From NCBI GenBank assembly GCA_015060005.1, contig SUZI01000001.1, positions 496,001 to 560,000 on the forward strand: a stretch of 64,000 nucleotides of DNA, read 5' to 3'. The position numbers and the translations under genes are program-made. Source of the stretch: Rikenellaceae bacterium (GTDB lineage Bacteria; Bacteroidota; Bacteroidia; Bacteroidales; Rikenellaceae). Of the stretch, positions 34,959 to 43,942 are shown one piece after another; positions within the stretch are counted from its first letter, which is position 1; each line of letters opens with the position of its first letter. The notes under the pieces were generated by a model. The model searched no databases. It was not told the DNA's origin and worked only from the letters and a program-made list of their open reading frames with translations.

Positions 34959-35957
34959 ATGCCGAAGTTTGTTATTGATTCTGCAATACCCTATATCTCA
35001 GGTGTTTTAGAGCCTTTTGGAGAGGTTGTCTATCTTGCGGGAAAGGATTTTATGCCCGATGATGTATGCGATGCCGATGCACTTATTATCCGTACACGTA
35101 CTCGCTGCGATGCCTCTTTGCTTGAGGGCTCGCGTGTGCGACTTATCGCTACCGCTACGATAGGCTTTGACCACATCGACTTGGAGTGGTGTAAGGCTCA
35201 TAATATCAAGGTAGTAACTGCGGCAGGGTGTAATGCTGCGGGTGTGCTTCAGTGGGTGTCGGCGGTGCTCGCTATGCTTGCCGAGAATTGTGGCGTGCAG
35301 CCCGAGAAGAGTACTCTGGGCATTGTCGGTGTGGGTAATGTCGGCTCTCTTGTGGAGCGATATGCTCGCGAGTGGGGATTTCGTATCTTGCGATGCGATC
35401 CACCTCGTAAGGAGCGTGAGGGAGGCGATTTTCAGCCACTCGAATATGTGTTGCAACACTCTGATATTGTGTCGCTTCACACCCCTTTGGATGCTACGAC
35501 CTACCATCTGATAAATCACCAGACGCTCTCGCTGATGCGACCTTCGGCTGTGCTTATCAACGCTTCGCGAGGCGAGGTTGTTCAGACTGAGGCACTTATA
35601 TCTACATCCCACCCGCTCTTTATCGATGTGTGGGAGAATGAGCCCGATATAAGCGAAGAGTTGTTGCAGAAGGCTGTGGTTGCTACGCCTCACATCGCAG
35701 GTTACTCGGCACAGGGCAAAGCCAATGCAACAGCTATGGTCGTTGCCGCTATTGCCGAAGAATTTTCGTTGCCTTTGGTCGGATGGTATCCCCAAAATGT
35801 GAGCCGAGTCGAACGACGTCATATCGGATGGCAGGAGATGTGCGACACGATAAAAATAAGATGCGATTTGGCTCGTGAAACGAACTATTTGCGACAAAAT
35901 CGCAACGATTTCGAGCGTTTAAGGAACGAATATCGCTACCGAGAGGAGTATTTTTAG
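34959..35957 (+). CDS. pdxB: 4-phosphoerythronate dehydrogenase
   Basis: Oxidises 4-phospho-D-erythronate in the DXP-dependent pyridoxal phosphate pathway. 332 residues of the D-2-hydroxyacid dehydrogenase fold. ADALIIRTRTRCDASLL at the start, the NAD loop GIVGVGNVGSLVE, the substrate/catalytic Arg in INASRGEVVQ, Glu in DVWENEPDI and His in TPHIAGYSAQGK. The Ser/Lys in SAQGKANAT is typical of PdxB. DXP from Dxs also feeds this pathway. Confidence 0.92.
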   Translation: MPKFVIDSAIPYISGVLEPFGEVVYLAGKDFMPDDVCDADALIIRTRTRCDASLLEGSRVRLIATATIGFDHIDLEWCKAHNIKVVTAAGCNAAGVLQWVSAVLAMLAENCGVQPEKSTLGIVGVGNVGSLVERYAREWGFRILRCDPPRKEREGGDFQPLEYVLQHSDIVSLHTPLDATTYHLINHQTLSLMRPSAVLINASRGEVVQTEALISTSHPLFIDVWENEPDISEELLQKAVVATPHIAGYSAQGKANATAMVVAAIAEEFSLPLVGWYPQNVSRVERRHIGWQEMCDTIKIRCDLARETNYLRQNRNDFERLRNEYRYREEYF

Positions 35958-35998
35958 CAGATGTAAACAAAATATTTGTTTAAGCCGCGGCGGTGTAT

Positions 35999-36006
35999 TA
36001 TCTTTG
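35999..36006 (+). promoter_or_regulatory. -7 element of the lnt promoter
   Basis: TATCTTTG lies within the longest open frame and 16 bp before the chosen ATG, so the start shown is the only usable one. Confidence 0.6.
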
Positions 36007-36022
36007 CGAAAATTCTTTTTAT

Positions 36023-37579
36023 ATGCGTCGTAATGCTTTATGTGTTCTCTGTTCGGTTGTCCTGCTCTCGGTAGGATGGCTTGGCTTGAGCGGCATTACG
36101 CTTCTGGTAGCCCTTATCCCTCTGCTCTATGTGAGCGAACAATACTCTGATTCTCAGCGTGATTGGTGGCGTATGGCAGGGTGGGCAACACTCACTTTTG
36201 TGCTTTGGAACATATCTACCGTATGGTGGATTTGGAACGCCACACCTATTGGTCCTGTGGCTGCTACGATGGTCTCTACATTCTGGAGCTTCATCCCTTT
36301 TATGCTCTATCACTATGTGGTAAAACGTGCAAAACGCTCTATTGCCTACATCATCCTGGTGTGTGCGTGGGTGGCTTGTGAGCACCTTTATACCCATACC
36401 GAAATCCTCTCATTCCCCTGGTTATCAATGGGTAACGGTTTCTCGGGCGACGTGTGGGCTGTGCAGTGGTATGAGTATACGGGTGTGGCTGGTGGTAGTT
36501 TGTGGGTGCTGTTATCGAACTTGGCTATATACGAATATCTGCGTCAGCGAACAAAACTCAGCTCGGTGCGTGCTGCGTTGATTGTGGCGGTGCCGATGAT
36601 AGTGTCGATTGTGATGTGGTGGAGCTACAAACACTCGCAGATGACTATGCAAGTCTCTGTCATTCAGCCTAATGTGGACTGCTATGAGGAGAAGTTTGCC
36701 GAGGGTAGCGACCAGATGCAGATGGATAATATCGTATCGCTGATGAGTGATGTGCCACCTTCGAGTAAGATTATTGTGCTGCCCGAGACAGCTATTCCTT
36801 ATCAGTTGAACGACAGAGAGCCGTTAGCTTCGGAGCCGATGCAAATGCTTGATAGTCTGCGTGATAATCTCTTTGATGATGCGTTGATGGTGAGCGGAGC
36901 CTCTACGCTGAGGATTTATGACGAGGATGAGCCACTGCCCGATATTGTACGTCAGCAGGGCGATATATATTACAACAATTTCAATTCGGCGATAGCCTTT
37001 GGTGCTGGTAATGAGAATGTTATACATCACAAGACGCGTCTTGTGGTGGGTGTGGAGGCTATGCCACGATTGCAATTGTTAGAGGATTATGTCGACTTGG
37101 GAGGTATCACAGGTCAGTTAGGACGTTGTTATGAGCCTACGGTATTCTCGAAATATGATATAACTGTCGGACCTGCAATATGTTACGAAGGTCTGTATGG
37201 TGATGCCTATGCCGAGTTTGTACGTCGTGGAGCCGATATAATGCTTGTCCTCTCGAATGATGGCTGGTGGGGTAATACTCCTGGTCATAAGCGACTGTTC
37301 GATTTCTGTCGCTTGCGAGCCATTGAGACGCGTCGCTCGGTGGCACGTAGTGCCAACACAGGTGTCTCGGGCTTTATCACACCACGTGGTGAGGTCGTGG
37401 AGCGTCTGGGCTGGGATGAACGAGGTGTGCTGACTGCCGACGTGGAGATTCGCACCGAGGCGACATTCTACGTTCAGTATGGCGATTGGGTGGGGCGTAT
37501 ATCGTTGCTGCTCACGCTGTTAGGTTTGTTATATTATAGTGCATACCGTATCCGTAAGAAGAATTATTTAGTAGATTAA
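36023..37579 (+). CDS. lnt: Apolipoprotein N-acyltransferase
   Basis: Adds the third acyl chain to lipoproteins at the inner membrane. About 518 residues: six to eight N-terminal membrane segments, then a periplasmic nitrilase domain. The catalytic triad fits Glu in VLPETAIPYQ, Lys in HHKTRLVVGVE and Cys in GPAICYEGLYGD. A last membrane helix lies near the C-terminus (ISLLLTLLGLLYYSAYR). folC follows by 18 bp. Confidence 0.93.
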   Translation: MRRNALCVLCSVVLLSVGWLGLSGITLLVALIPLLYVSEQYSDSQRDWWRMAGWATLTFVLWNISTVWWIWNATPIGPVAATMVSTFWSFIPFMLYHYVVKRAKRSIAYIILVCAWVACEHLYTHTEILSFPWLSMGNGFSGDVWAVQWYEYTGVAGGSLWVLLSNLAIYEYLRQRTKLSSVRAALIVAVPMIVSIVMWWSYKHSQMTMQVSVIQPNVDCYEEKFAEGSDQMQMDNIVSLMSDVPPSSKIIVLPETAIPYQLNDREPLASEPMQMLDSLRDNLFDDALMVSGASTLRIYDEDEPLPDIVRQQGDIYYNNFNSAIAFGAGNENVIHHKTRLVVGVEAMPRLQLLEDYVDLGGITGQLGRCYEPTVFSKYDITVGPAICYEGLYGDAYAEFVRRGADIMLVLSNDGWWGNTPGHKRLFDFCRLRAIETRRSVARSANTGVSGFITPRGEVVERLGWDERGVLTADVEIRTEATFYVQYGDWVGRISLLLTLLGLLYYSAYRIRKKNYLVD

Positions 37580-37597
37580 CCCACATACCATAACAAT

Positions 37598-38893
37598 ATG
37601 AACTACTCTCAAACTATCGATTATCTCTTCTCTTCGCTTCCTACCTTTCAGCAGGTTGGTGCTGACGCATACAAGCCAGGCTTGGAGCGTATAGCGGAGT
37701 TCTGTCGCCACCTGGGTAACCCACAGCGTAACTTCTTCACTATCCACGTGGCAGGCACAAATGGTAAAGGCTCTGTATCTCACATACTTGCCTCGGTGCT
37801 TCAGCAGGCAGGCTATCACGTGGGATTGTACACCTCGCCACACTTGAAGGACTTCCGTGAGCGTATACGTGTCAATGGTGAGATGATACCCAAGCAGCGT
37901 GTAGTGAACTTCGTGGATAAGAATCAGGCGAAGATGGAGGAACTCGATTTGTCGTTCTTCGAGATGACCACAGCAATGGCTTTTGACTACTTTGCACATA
38001 GCGATGTGGAGGTGGCAGTGATAGAGACAGGTCTCGGTGGCAGATTGGACGCAACGAATGTGATTGTACCGTTGGTGAGTGTTATTACAAACATCGGCAA
38101 GGAGCACACCGAGCTGCTCGGCTCTACGATAGCCGAGATTGCACGCGAGAAGGCGGGTATCATCAAGAAAAGTATCCCCGTAGTGGTGGGCGAGAGTAGC
38201 GAAGAGTATAATCCTGTGATAGAGGCTGTTGCGGCAGAGTTGAAGTCGCAGGTGATATATGCTCAGGAGTGTTTCGAGTGTAAGGAGTGCGAGCACTCAC
38301 AGACCACGCAGCACCTCGTGGTGAAGCGATGTGATGACTCGAAACTCTTCGATGTGAATATCGATTTGCTGGGTTGTTATCAGCCTGCAAATGTGGTTAC
38401 AGCAGCTGCTGTGGTTAACTATCTGCACGAGTCTTCACCGCTGACCATCTCGAGCCGAGCATTCATCGAGGGCTTGGAGTCTGTAATAGAGAGTACCCAT
38501 CTGGCAGGTCGCTGGCAGATACTTGGAGAGTCGCCACTTGTGGTGTGCGATACGGGACACAACTCGTCGGGTATGAAGTATGTGGGCGAGGAGCTCAGTC
38601 GTATGGCGAAGGAGTATAAGCGACAGATATGTGTCGTAGGTGTTTCGGGCGACAAGGATGTGGAGGCAATGTTAGAGCAGATGCCCCGCGAGGCATATTA
38701 TATCTTCACACAAGCCTCTATACGTCGTGCTATGCCAGCTGAGGAGCTGCTGGCGAAGGCTAAGGCTGCAGGTTTCGTAGGCGAGGCTGTGGCATCGGTT
38801 ACAGAGGCGTTGGCGAAGGCTAAGGAGATGGCTCAGGCTGAGGATATGATATTTGTCGGCGGAAGTAACTTTGTGGTAGCAGAGACATTGTAG
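37598..38893 (+). CDS. folC: Bifunctional folylpolyglutamate/dihydrofolate synthase
   Basis: Makes dihydrofolate from dihydropteroate and adds glutamates. 431 residues. P-loop HVAGTNGKGSVSHILASVL near residue 50, the Mur-ligase-type VIETGLGGRLDATNVI and TNIGKEHTELLG, and the C-terminal VCDTGHNSSGMKYV. It shares direction and a short gap with lnt. Confidence 0.94.
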   Translation: MNYSQTIDYLFSSLPTFQQVGADAYKPGLERIAEFCRHLGNPQRNFFTIHVAGTNGKGSVSHILASVLQQAGYHVGLYTSPHLKDFRERIRVNGEMIPKQRVVNFVDKNQAKMEELDLSFFEMTTAMAFDYFAHSDVEVAVIETGLGGRLDATNVIVPLVSVITNIGKEHTELLGSTIAEIAREKAGIIKKSIPVVVGESSEEYNPVIEAVAAELKSQVIYAQECFECKECEHSQTTQHLVVKRCDDSKLFDVNIDLLGCYQPANVVTAAAVVNYLHESSPLTISSRAFIEGLESVIESTHLAGRWQILGESPLVVCDTGHNSSGMKYVGEELSRMAKEYKRQICVVGVSGDKDVEAMLEQMPREAYYIFTQASIRRAMPAEELLAKAKAAGFVGEAVASVTEALAKAKEMAQAEDMIFVGGSNFVVAETL

Positions 38894-38925
38894 TTGGTCA
38901 TTTTGCCTGACAGATAACGCAGAGC

Positions 38926-38963
38926 GGTTGTACTAACATTGCGTTAGTACAACCACTTTTTTT
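38926..38963 (+). terminator. Terminator after folC
   Basis: Perfect 12-bp stem GGTTGTACTAAC/GTTAGTACAACC followed by seven T. Confidence 0.9.
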
Positions 38964-38974
38964 GAGAGAGATGT

Positions 38975-38982
38975 TACCTTTG
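38975..38982 (+). promoter_or_regulatory. -7 element of the outer-membrane barrel gene
   Basis: TACCTTTG just after the folC terminator. It leaves a leader of about 105 nt, A/T-rich, in which I see no clear fold. Confidence 0.5.
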
Positions 38983-39093
38983 GGCTGCAAAAACGTATAT
39001 TTATCAGATAGTTGTACAATTTTTTCACATTTTTGTAGTTATTAGGGTGTGTGTTGCGTCTAATGTAGTAAAGCGTAAAATAAATATCAGGTT

Positions 39094-41481
39094 ATGAGAA
39101 GATTTTTTCTGTTGTCGCTGGTGTTGTTGATGGCGACAAGTGTAATGGCGATGAGCCGCGTAACAGGTCGCGTAGTAGACGTTGAGGGTAAGCCTATCGG
39201 CTATGCAACGGTGATGGCTATGCAGGGCGAAGATGTGGTGCGTGGCGTGGCAACCGATGATGAGGGTGGCTTCGTGCTTCAGCTGCAGGATGGCTCATAT
39301 AATATATTGGTAGAGTTCGTGGGCTACGAGGCGTGGCAGCAGAGTGTGAGTGTTGCGGGCGACGTGGACTTGGGCGAGATAACACTCAAAGAGTCGGCAA
39401 CAGAGATTGGCGAGGTGGTCGTTGAGGCAGAGATGATTACGCGTGAGGCAGACCGCTTTGTGGTAAATGTGGCAGCGTCGGAGCAGGCTGTGGGAAAAGA
39501 TGGTGAGGAGCTGTTGAAGCAGTCGCCAGGAGTGAAGGTCGATGATGACGAGATTTCTATTTTGGGAGCAAGCGGCACGAAGGTATATGTGAATGGTCGC
39601 GAGATGAAGCTCTCGGGCAGAGATTTGGTAAACTACGTAAAGGGCTTGCGTGCCGAGAATATACAGAAGATAGAGATTGTGCCACAGACGGGAGCAGACT
39701 ACGATGCAAACTCTTCGGGCGGAATGATTATGATATCGTTGCGTAAGCGATTGGATGATGGTCTGATGGGCTCGGTGAACTTCTCGACAGCACAGTCGGG
39801 ATTGGGCTCGTCATATTCGCCAAATATCTCGATGAATGCCCACGTGGGTAAGTTTGACCTCTCGGCAAGTGGTTGGTTTTACAACTTCGACCAGGACCAA
39901 AGTATTGACGAGAGAACACGTTACTTGCAGTCGCTGACAAATATCGACTCGGAAACAGATATTGATATAGGAGGTAGCTTTGGTGGTGGTAGCCTCTCGG
40001 CTATTATGCAGATAAACGACAAACATTCGGTGGGTGCTTCGTTGGACTACAACGGTGGAAAGTTTGATACCGACTCGAAGTCGTCGACAGCGTATACCGT
40101 GATGAGTGATGCGTCGCTCTCGACACTCACACGCAGCGGCTACACCAATGCAGATAAGAATAATAGCTACACAGCTACGGTGAACTACATCTATAAGACA
40201 GATGACCTGGGCTCGACGCTGAAAGTAATTGGCGACTTTACCCATCGTAAGGATAACGGTTGGCAGGATGGTCTGACAAAGTATGAGCAGCCACAGGGTA
40301 AAGCCGACTCGCTCTATCGTTACGACAACGGTAACCTCTATCGTGTGGCAACAGCCTCAATCGATAGACAGAAGATGTTTGCTCCGACGATGAGCCTTAA
40401 GTATGGTGCGAAATATACGTGGAACGACGTAAATTCGGATGCTATATATCGCTACCAGAAAGATGAGCAGTGGGTGCCCTCGACGGTGGAGGATTTCGAT
40501 ATATCGTATACCGAGAATATCGCTGCTCTGTATGGAGTGTTCTCGATGCGTAAAGGCAAGTGGGGCTTGGTGGCAGGTCTGCGTGGAGAGTATACCTCGA
40601 CAACAGGTAAGGGCGACGTAGGGCAGGATTACTTCTCGCTCTTCCCCAATGCCAACGTATCGTATATGCTGGATAAGATGGGACAATATTCGCTCGTAGC
40701 ACAATACTCGCGAACTATCTCGCGTCCTAACTTCTGGAACCTCTCGCCAAGTCGTATGCAGATTTCGGATTACAGCTATCAGATGGGTAATCCCGAGCTG
40801 GATCCTTCGTATGTAAATAACTTCTCGCTGACGGCCGTGATGAAGTATAAGTATTCGGTAACGCTGATGCTCTCGACAACAAAAGATGCTATACAGCAGA
40901 TGATTGTGCCCGATGCGGAGGATGAGCGTATGTTGTGTATAGGTCAGGTGAATATGCCACGACTGAACCGTTATGCACTCTCGGTAAATCTGCCATTTAC
41001 ACCTACCAAGTGGTGGAGCTGGAACGTGAATCTCTTCGGTATGATTCAGGAGCAGAAACTCACTCCCGAGAGCCCAAAAACGACTACCGAGATGTTGAAC
41101 TGGAACTCGATGATGACCTTCACGTTGCCAAAGCAGTTCTATGTGGATGTGAACTACTACGGAATGACCGATATGACGGTGGGAAATATGACTATCTCGA
41201 CGATGCACTTTATGGGTGTAACACTCAAGAAACGTATCAAGGATGAGTGGACACTGACGTGTGGTTTCCAGAATATCATTCCGATAGATATGGGCTTGAC
41301 AACAGAGCAGAATGACTTTACGCGTACGCTGGAGCAGAAGAACTTTAATCAACGATTTAATGTGCGTCTGGGCGTATCGTATAGCTTTGCAACAGGTAAG
41401 CAGTTCCGCTCACGCTCGGTGGAGCGAGGCGACGATGGCTCACGTCTGCAAGGCGGAAACAGTCAGGGACAAGGACAGTAG
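39094..41481 (+). CDS. Outer-membrane beta-barrel protein, TonB-receptor-like (OMP_b-brl_3 type)
   Basis: 795 residues with a signal peptide (1-19). Residues about 22-105 form a CarboxypepD_reg-like domain (VTGRVVDVEGKPIGYATVMAM). A plug-like domain follows (ELLKQSPGVKVDDDEISILG, IEIVPQTGADYDANSSGGMI), and the rest is a barrel of alternating aromatic strands ending GVSYSFATGKQF. The C-terminal tail after the last strand is Gln/Gly-rich. No SusD partner, so it is not a Sus-type glycan importer. The ligand is unknown. Confidence 0.85.
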   Translation: MRRFFLLSLVLLMATSVMAMSRVTGRVVDVEGKPIGYATVMAMQGEDVVRGVATDDEGGFVLQLQDGSYNILVEFVGYEAWQQSVSVAGDVDLGEITLKESATEIGEVVVEAEMITREADRFVVNVAASEQAVGKDGEELLKQSPGVKVDDDEISILGASGTKVYVNGREMKLSGRDLVNYVKGLRAENIQKIEIVPQTGADYDANSSGGMIMISLRKRLDDGLMGSVNFSTAQSGLGSSYSPNISMNAHVGKFDLSASGWFYNFDQDQSIDERTRYLQSLTNIDSETDIDIGGSFGGGSLSAIMQINDKHSVGASLDYNGGKFDTDSKSSTAYTVMSDASLSTLTRSGYTNADKNNSYTATVNYIYKTDDLGSTLKVIGDFTHRKDNGWQDGLTKYEQPQGKADSLYRYDNGNLYRVATASIDRQKMFAPTMSLKYGAKYTWNDVNSDAIYRYQKDEQWVPSTVEDFDISYTENIAALYGVFSMRKGKWGLVAGLRGEYTSTTGKGDVGQDYFSLFPNANVSYMLDKMGQYSLVAQYSRTISRPNFWNLSPSRMQISDYSYQMGNPELDPSYVNNFSLTAVMKYKYSVTLMLSTTKDAIQQMIVPDAEDERMLCIGQVNMPRLNRYALSVNLPFTPTKWWSWNVNLFGMIQEQKLTPESPKTTTEMLNWNSMMTFTLPKQFYVDVNYYGMTDMTVGNMTISTMHFMGVTLKKRIKDEWTLTCGFQNIIPIDMGLTTEQNDFTRTLEQKNFNQRFNVRLGVSYSFATGKQFRSRSVERGDDGSRLQGGNSQGQGQ

Positions 41482-41664
41482 GGAATTCAAGGCAGCGAGT
41501 AAGCGAGGGCAGAGGGTGTAAGTTCCCTCTGCCGAGCGGGAGGAGACAAGGGAAGATCTTCAGGTCTTGCCAAACTTCAAGCTCGCCCTTTTAGGGCTCG
41601 GCAATTCAAAATAGCAGGAATTTAAGGCGACGATAAGTATACAGATAAGCATACGTCATATTAG
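41482..41664 (+). repeat. Palindrome-rich repeat stretch after the outer-membrane gene
   Basis: Holds a perfect GCAGAGGG/CCCTCTGC hairpin (41509-41532), a CAAGCTCGCCCT..AGGGCTC segment at 41578-41600 that recurs at 62611-62632, and two GGAATT(C/T)AAGGC copies. No coding sequence is seen. Confidence 0.55.
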
Positions 41665-41696
41665 AAATAGCCGAGCCCTGCGGGACTCGGCTATTT
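41665..41696. terminator. Bidirectional terminator
   Basis: AAATAGCCGAG/CTCGGCTATTT arms with an inner CCC/GGG; it serves the outer-membrane gene and the convergent sugar operon. Confidence 0.85.
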
Positions 41697-41714
41697 TAGT
41701 TGCAATTAATCAGA

Positions 41715-42224
41715 TTACATATAAGACGTCAAGAGGTTTATGATAATAGTCTCCAACTCCTCCTCGGTATATTTCTCTGCCAAAATATTCTCCAGAGCAT
41801 CGTCACTCAGATAGAGATTAACACTCTGGCCATCCTTGGATGCAAAGATAAACTCAATACCATAGTCAACCTCGGCACACATAAGGAACAGGAAGATAAC
41901 CTCGTCGCCACCGCTGAGCATAGCCTCCAGCATCAACTTAGTAGTGCCAGCCTCATCCATAGACTTCATAAAATCGAAGCCCTCGACAATCTCCGCAGGA
42001 GCACCAATCTGATAAATCATTCGGCTATTCTTAAGATAGACACCATCCAGAGTCATACCCTCACCCAACTCCTGTGGGCACTCGGCATTCTGCTCCTCAA
42101 CAGCCTCCTTAAGAATCTGCTTAACATCAATCTCATCCTCATCAAGCGAGGTGAAAGAACTCATAGTAAAAACTGTGGTCAGGGCAAGAGCCACAACACA
42201 CATACTTCTGAAAATACTCTTCAT
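41715..42224 (-). CDS. Exported protein of unknown function at the end of the sugar operon
   Basis: 169 residues with a signal peptide (1-25, MKSIFRSMCVVALALTTVF). The mature part is acidic (pairs of Glu/Asp throughout) with helical stretches such as VKQILKEAVEEQNAE and TEEELETIIINLL. No family recognised. It begins 22 bp after the D-lyxose isomerase gene and is likely co-transcribed, although its role in sugar use is unknown. Confidence 0.7.
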   Translation of the reverse strand: MKSIFRSMCVVALALTTVFTMSSFTSLDEDEIDVKQILKEAVEEQNAECPQELGEGMTLDGVYLKNSRMIYQIGAPAEIVEGFDFMKSMDEAGTTKLMLEAMLSGGDEVIFLFLMCAEVDYGIEFIFASKDGQSVNLYLSDDALENILAEKYTEEELETIIINLLTSYM

Positions 42225-42246
42225 AGCTATATGTTTTAAGGTTTAA

Positions 42247-42912
42247 TTATTTACGACCATACTCATTGCACAACAGGAAAGCCTTGGGCTCATCCTCGTC
42301 GATATGAGGGTAGCGACCCAAAGGCTCAAGAAAACGGTTGTCGGCAGCGTCGTCATTTACGGTAGAGACCTCGCCAATCATACTTGGGCCATTCTCCGAC
42401 CAGAACTGGTGGTACATATATGGCTCAAACGAGATACTCTGACCTGGCTTAAGACGCAACACCTCGCCCGCAGGGACAACAGTGGTAACACCATCTATCT
42501 GAACCGAGCAAGGTACATCCATAGGACGCTCCTCGGAATCAGCCTTCCAGAGCTTGATGCAGAACTCACCACCGCCACGGTGGATGATATCCTCCATCTT
42601 ACGCCAATGGAAGTGGGTAGGAGTAATCTGGCCCTCACGCACATACATAATCTTCTCGCAGTAGGTCTTATTATCACGCTTCACGTTGCCGTTACGGATA
42701 GTAACCAGCGTCAAGCCCTCCTTCTCAAAATCACCCTTGGCAAAGTCGGTAACATCCCAGCCCAACTCGTTATGCCATATCTCCTGGCACTCATCGCCCT
42801 TCGAAGCCCACTCCTCGGGAGTCCAATTAACCCACTCGGGGAGGTAGAACTGATGTGCATCGAAAAAGGCTTTTGCCTCACGGATATATCCGTTAATCTC
42901 GCTTCGTTTCAT
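42247..42912 (-). CDS. D-lyxose isomerase (cupin-type)
   Basis: About 221 residues of the D-lyxose ketol-isomerase family, which interconverts D-lyxose with D-xylulose and also D-mannose with D-fructose. The manganese site fits THFHWRKMEDIIH (His-x-His, Glu) and a later His in PYMYHQFW. The N-terminal MKRSEINGYIREAKAFF is the family start; a GTG two codons upstream is less likely. It sits between a PfkB kinase and an exported protein. Confidence 0.88.
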   Translation of the reverse strand: MKRSEINGYIREAKAFFDAHQFYLPEWVNWTPEEWASKGDECQEIWHNELGWDVTDFAKGDFEKEGLTLVTIRNGNVKRDNKTYCEKIMYVREGQITPTHFHWRKMEDIIHRGGGEFCIKLWKADSEERPMDVPCSVQIDGVTTVVPAGEVLRLKPGQSISFEPYMYHQFWSENGPSMIGEVSTVNDDAADNRFLEPLGRYPHIDEDEPKAFLLCNEYGRK

Positions 42913-42932
42913 AATCACATTATAGGTTTTGG

Positions 42933-43931
42933 TTATTTATGTTCTTCTAAAAATTGTTGCAGCTGCTCAAGGGTAGGAGCTCCATCCGCAGAGGTGGCGT
43001 TGTGAAGATTGAACCACGCAGCAGCGGCAGCCATACGCAAGCCTTCAGCCAAAGGCATATCCTCGTGCAGAGCATAGAGCATAGTGGCACAAAAAGCGTC
43101 GCCAGCACCCACCGAAGAGACTATCTCCGAGGCAGGGATACGGAATGAAGGTACATAGACACCCTCCTCGCCACGACGCACAGCATAGCCACCCTCGGGG
43201 AAGTGGATGATGACCGAATCACGGACACCCTGCTCCAAGAGGAACTCGGCAGCAGCGGCTATCTTCGAGAGCACAGGCTCGCCAGCCTCATCACGCAGAC
43301 TCTCGCCGAAGCAAGCACCCGCCTCAACCTCGTTGATGATGAAGTAGTCGACATAGCGTAAGCAAGGCAAAATAATGCTACGGAAGCGGTCGCCCTCCTC
43401 CGACACCACATCAACGGAAGTCTTATAGCCTCGCCTCTGCAACTCATCGAGCACACGTGCTGCGACACGACCATACTCTGCATCCTCCTCATCCATCTTA
43501 TCCAGCAGAAGGAGGTAGCCTAAGTGGTAAATCTTTGCCTCGACATCTATCGCAAGAGCCTGCTCCGCACCAAAGAGAGCATTGGCACCACGATGATGGA
43601 AGAAGGTACGTGTACCAGCAGTCATATCTGCCATAACATCGGTATACGACGTAGCAGCATCGGTGCGGCAGATACCATCGGCATTGATGCCCAGACGCTC
43701 ACAGGTGGCAAAAACCTCATCACCCAAAGCATCGCGACCTACGCAGCCACCCGCATAGAGCGGAATACCACTCTTCAGATGAGCCAAATCAGCCAAGACA
43801 TTATGAGCACAGCCTCCAAAGCCCTGCTCGATGTGCTCGATAGTTACAAGATTACCCACCGCAGGGTAGTTGCGGATGAATTTGATGGTATCCGAAAGCC
43901 AATTACCGGCTGAGATGATTCCTCTACGCAT
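42933..43931 (-). CDS. PfkB family carbohydrate kinase
   Basis: 332 residues of the ribokinase fold. The N-terminal Gly-rich sugar-binding part reads GFGGCAHNVLADLAHL, and the C-terminal ATP/anion-hole motif is SSVGAGDAFCATMLYALHE with the catalytic Asp. Given the neighbouring aldolase and isomerase it probably phosphorylates a ketose, but fructose, tagatose or xylulose cannot be told apart by eye. Confidence 0.88.
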   Translation of the reverse strand: MRRGIISAGNWLSDTIKFIRNYPAVGNLVTIEHIEQGFGGCAHNVLADLAHLKSGIPLYAGGCVGRDALGDEVFATCERLGINADGICRTDAATSYTDVMADMTAGTRTFFHHRGANALFGAEQALAIDVEAKIYHLGYLLLLDKMDEEDAEYGRVAARVLDELQRRGYKTSVDVVSEEGDRFRSIILPCLRYVDYFIINEVEAGACFGESLRDEAGEPVLSKIAAAAEFLLEQGVRDSVIIHFPEGGYAVRRGEEGVYVPSFRIPASEIVSSVGAGDAFCATMLYALHEDMPLAEGLRMAAAAAWFNLHNATSADGAPTLEQLQQFLEEHK

Positions 43932-43942
43932 AGGACAACAGA

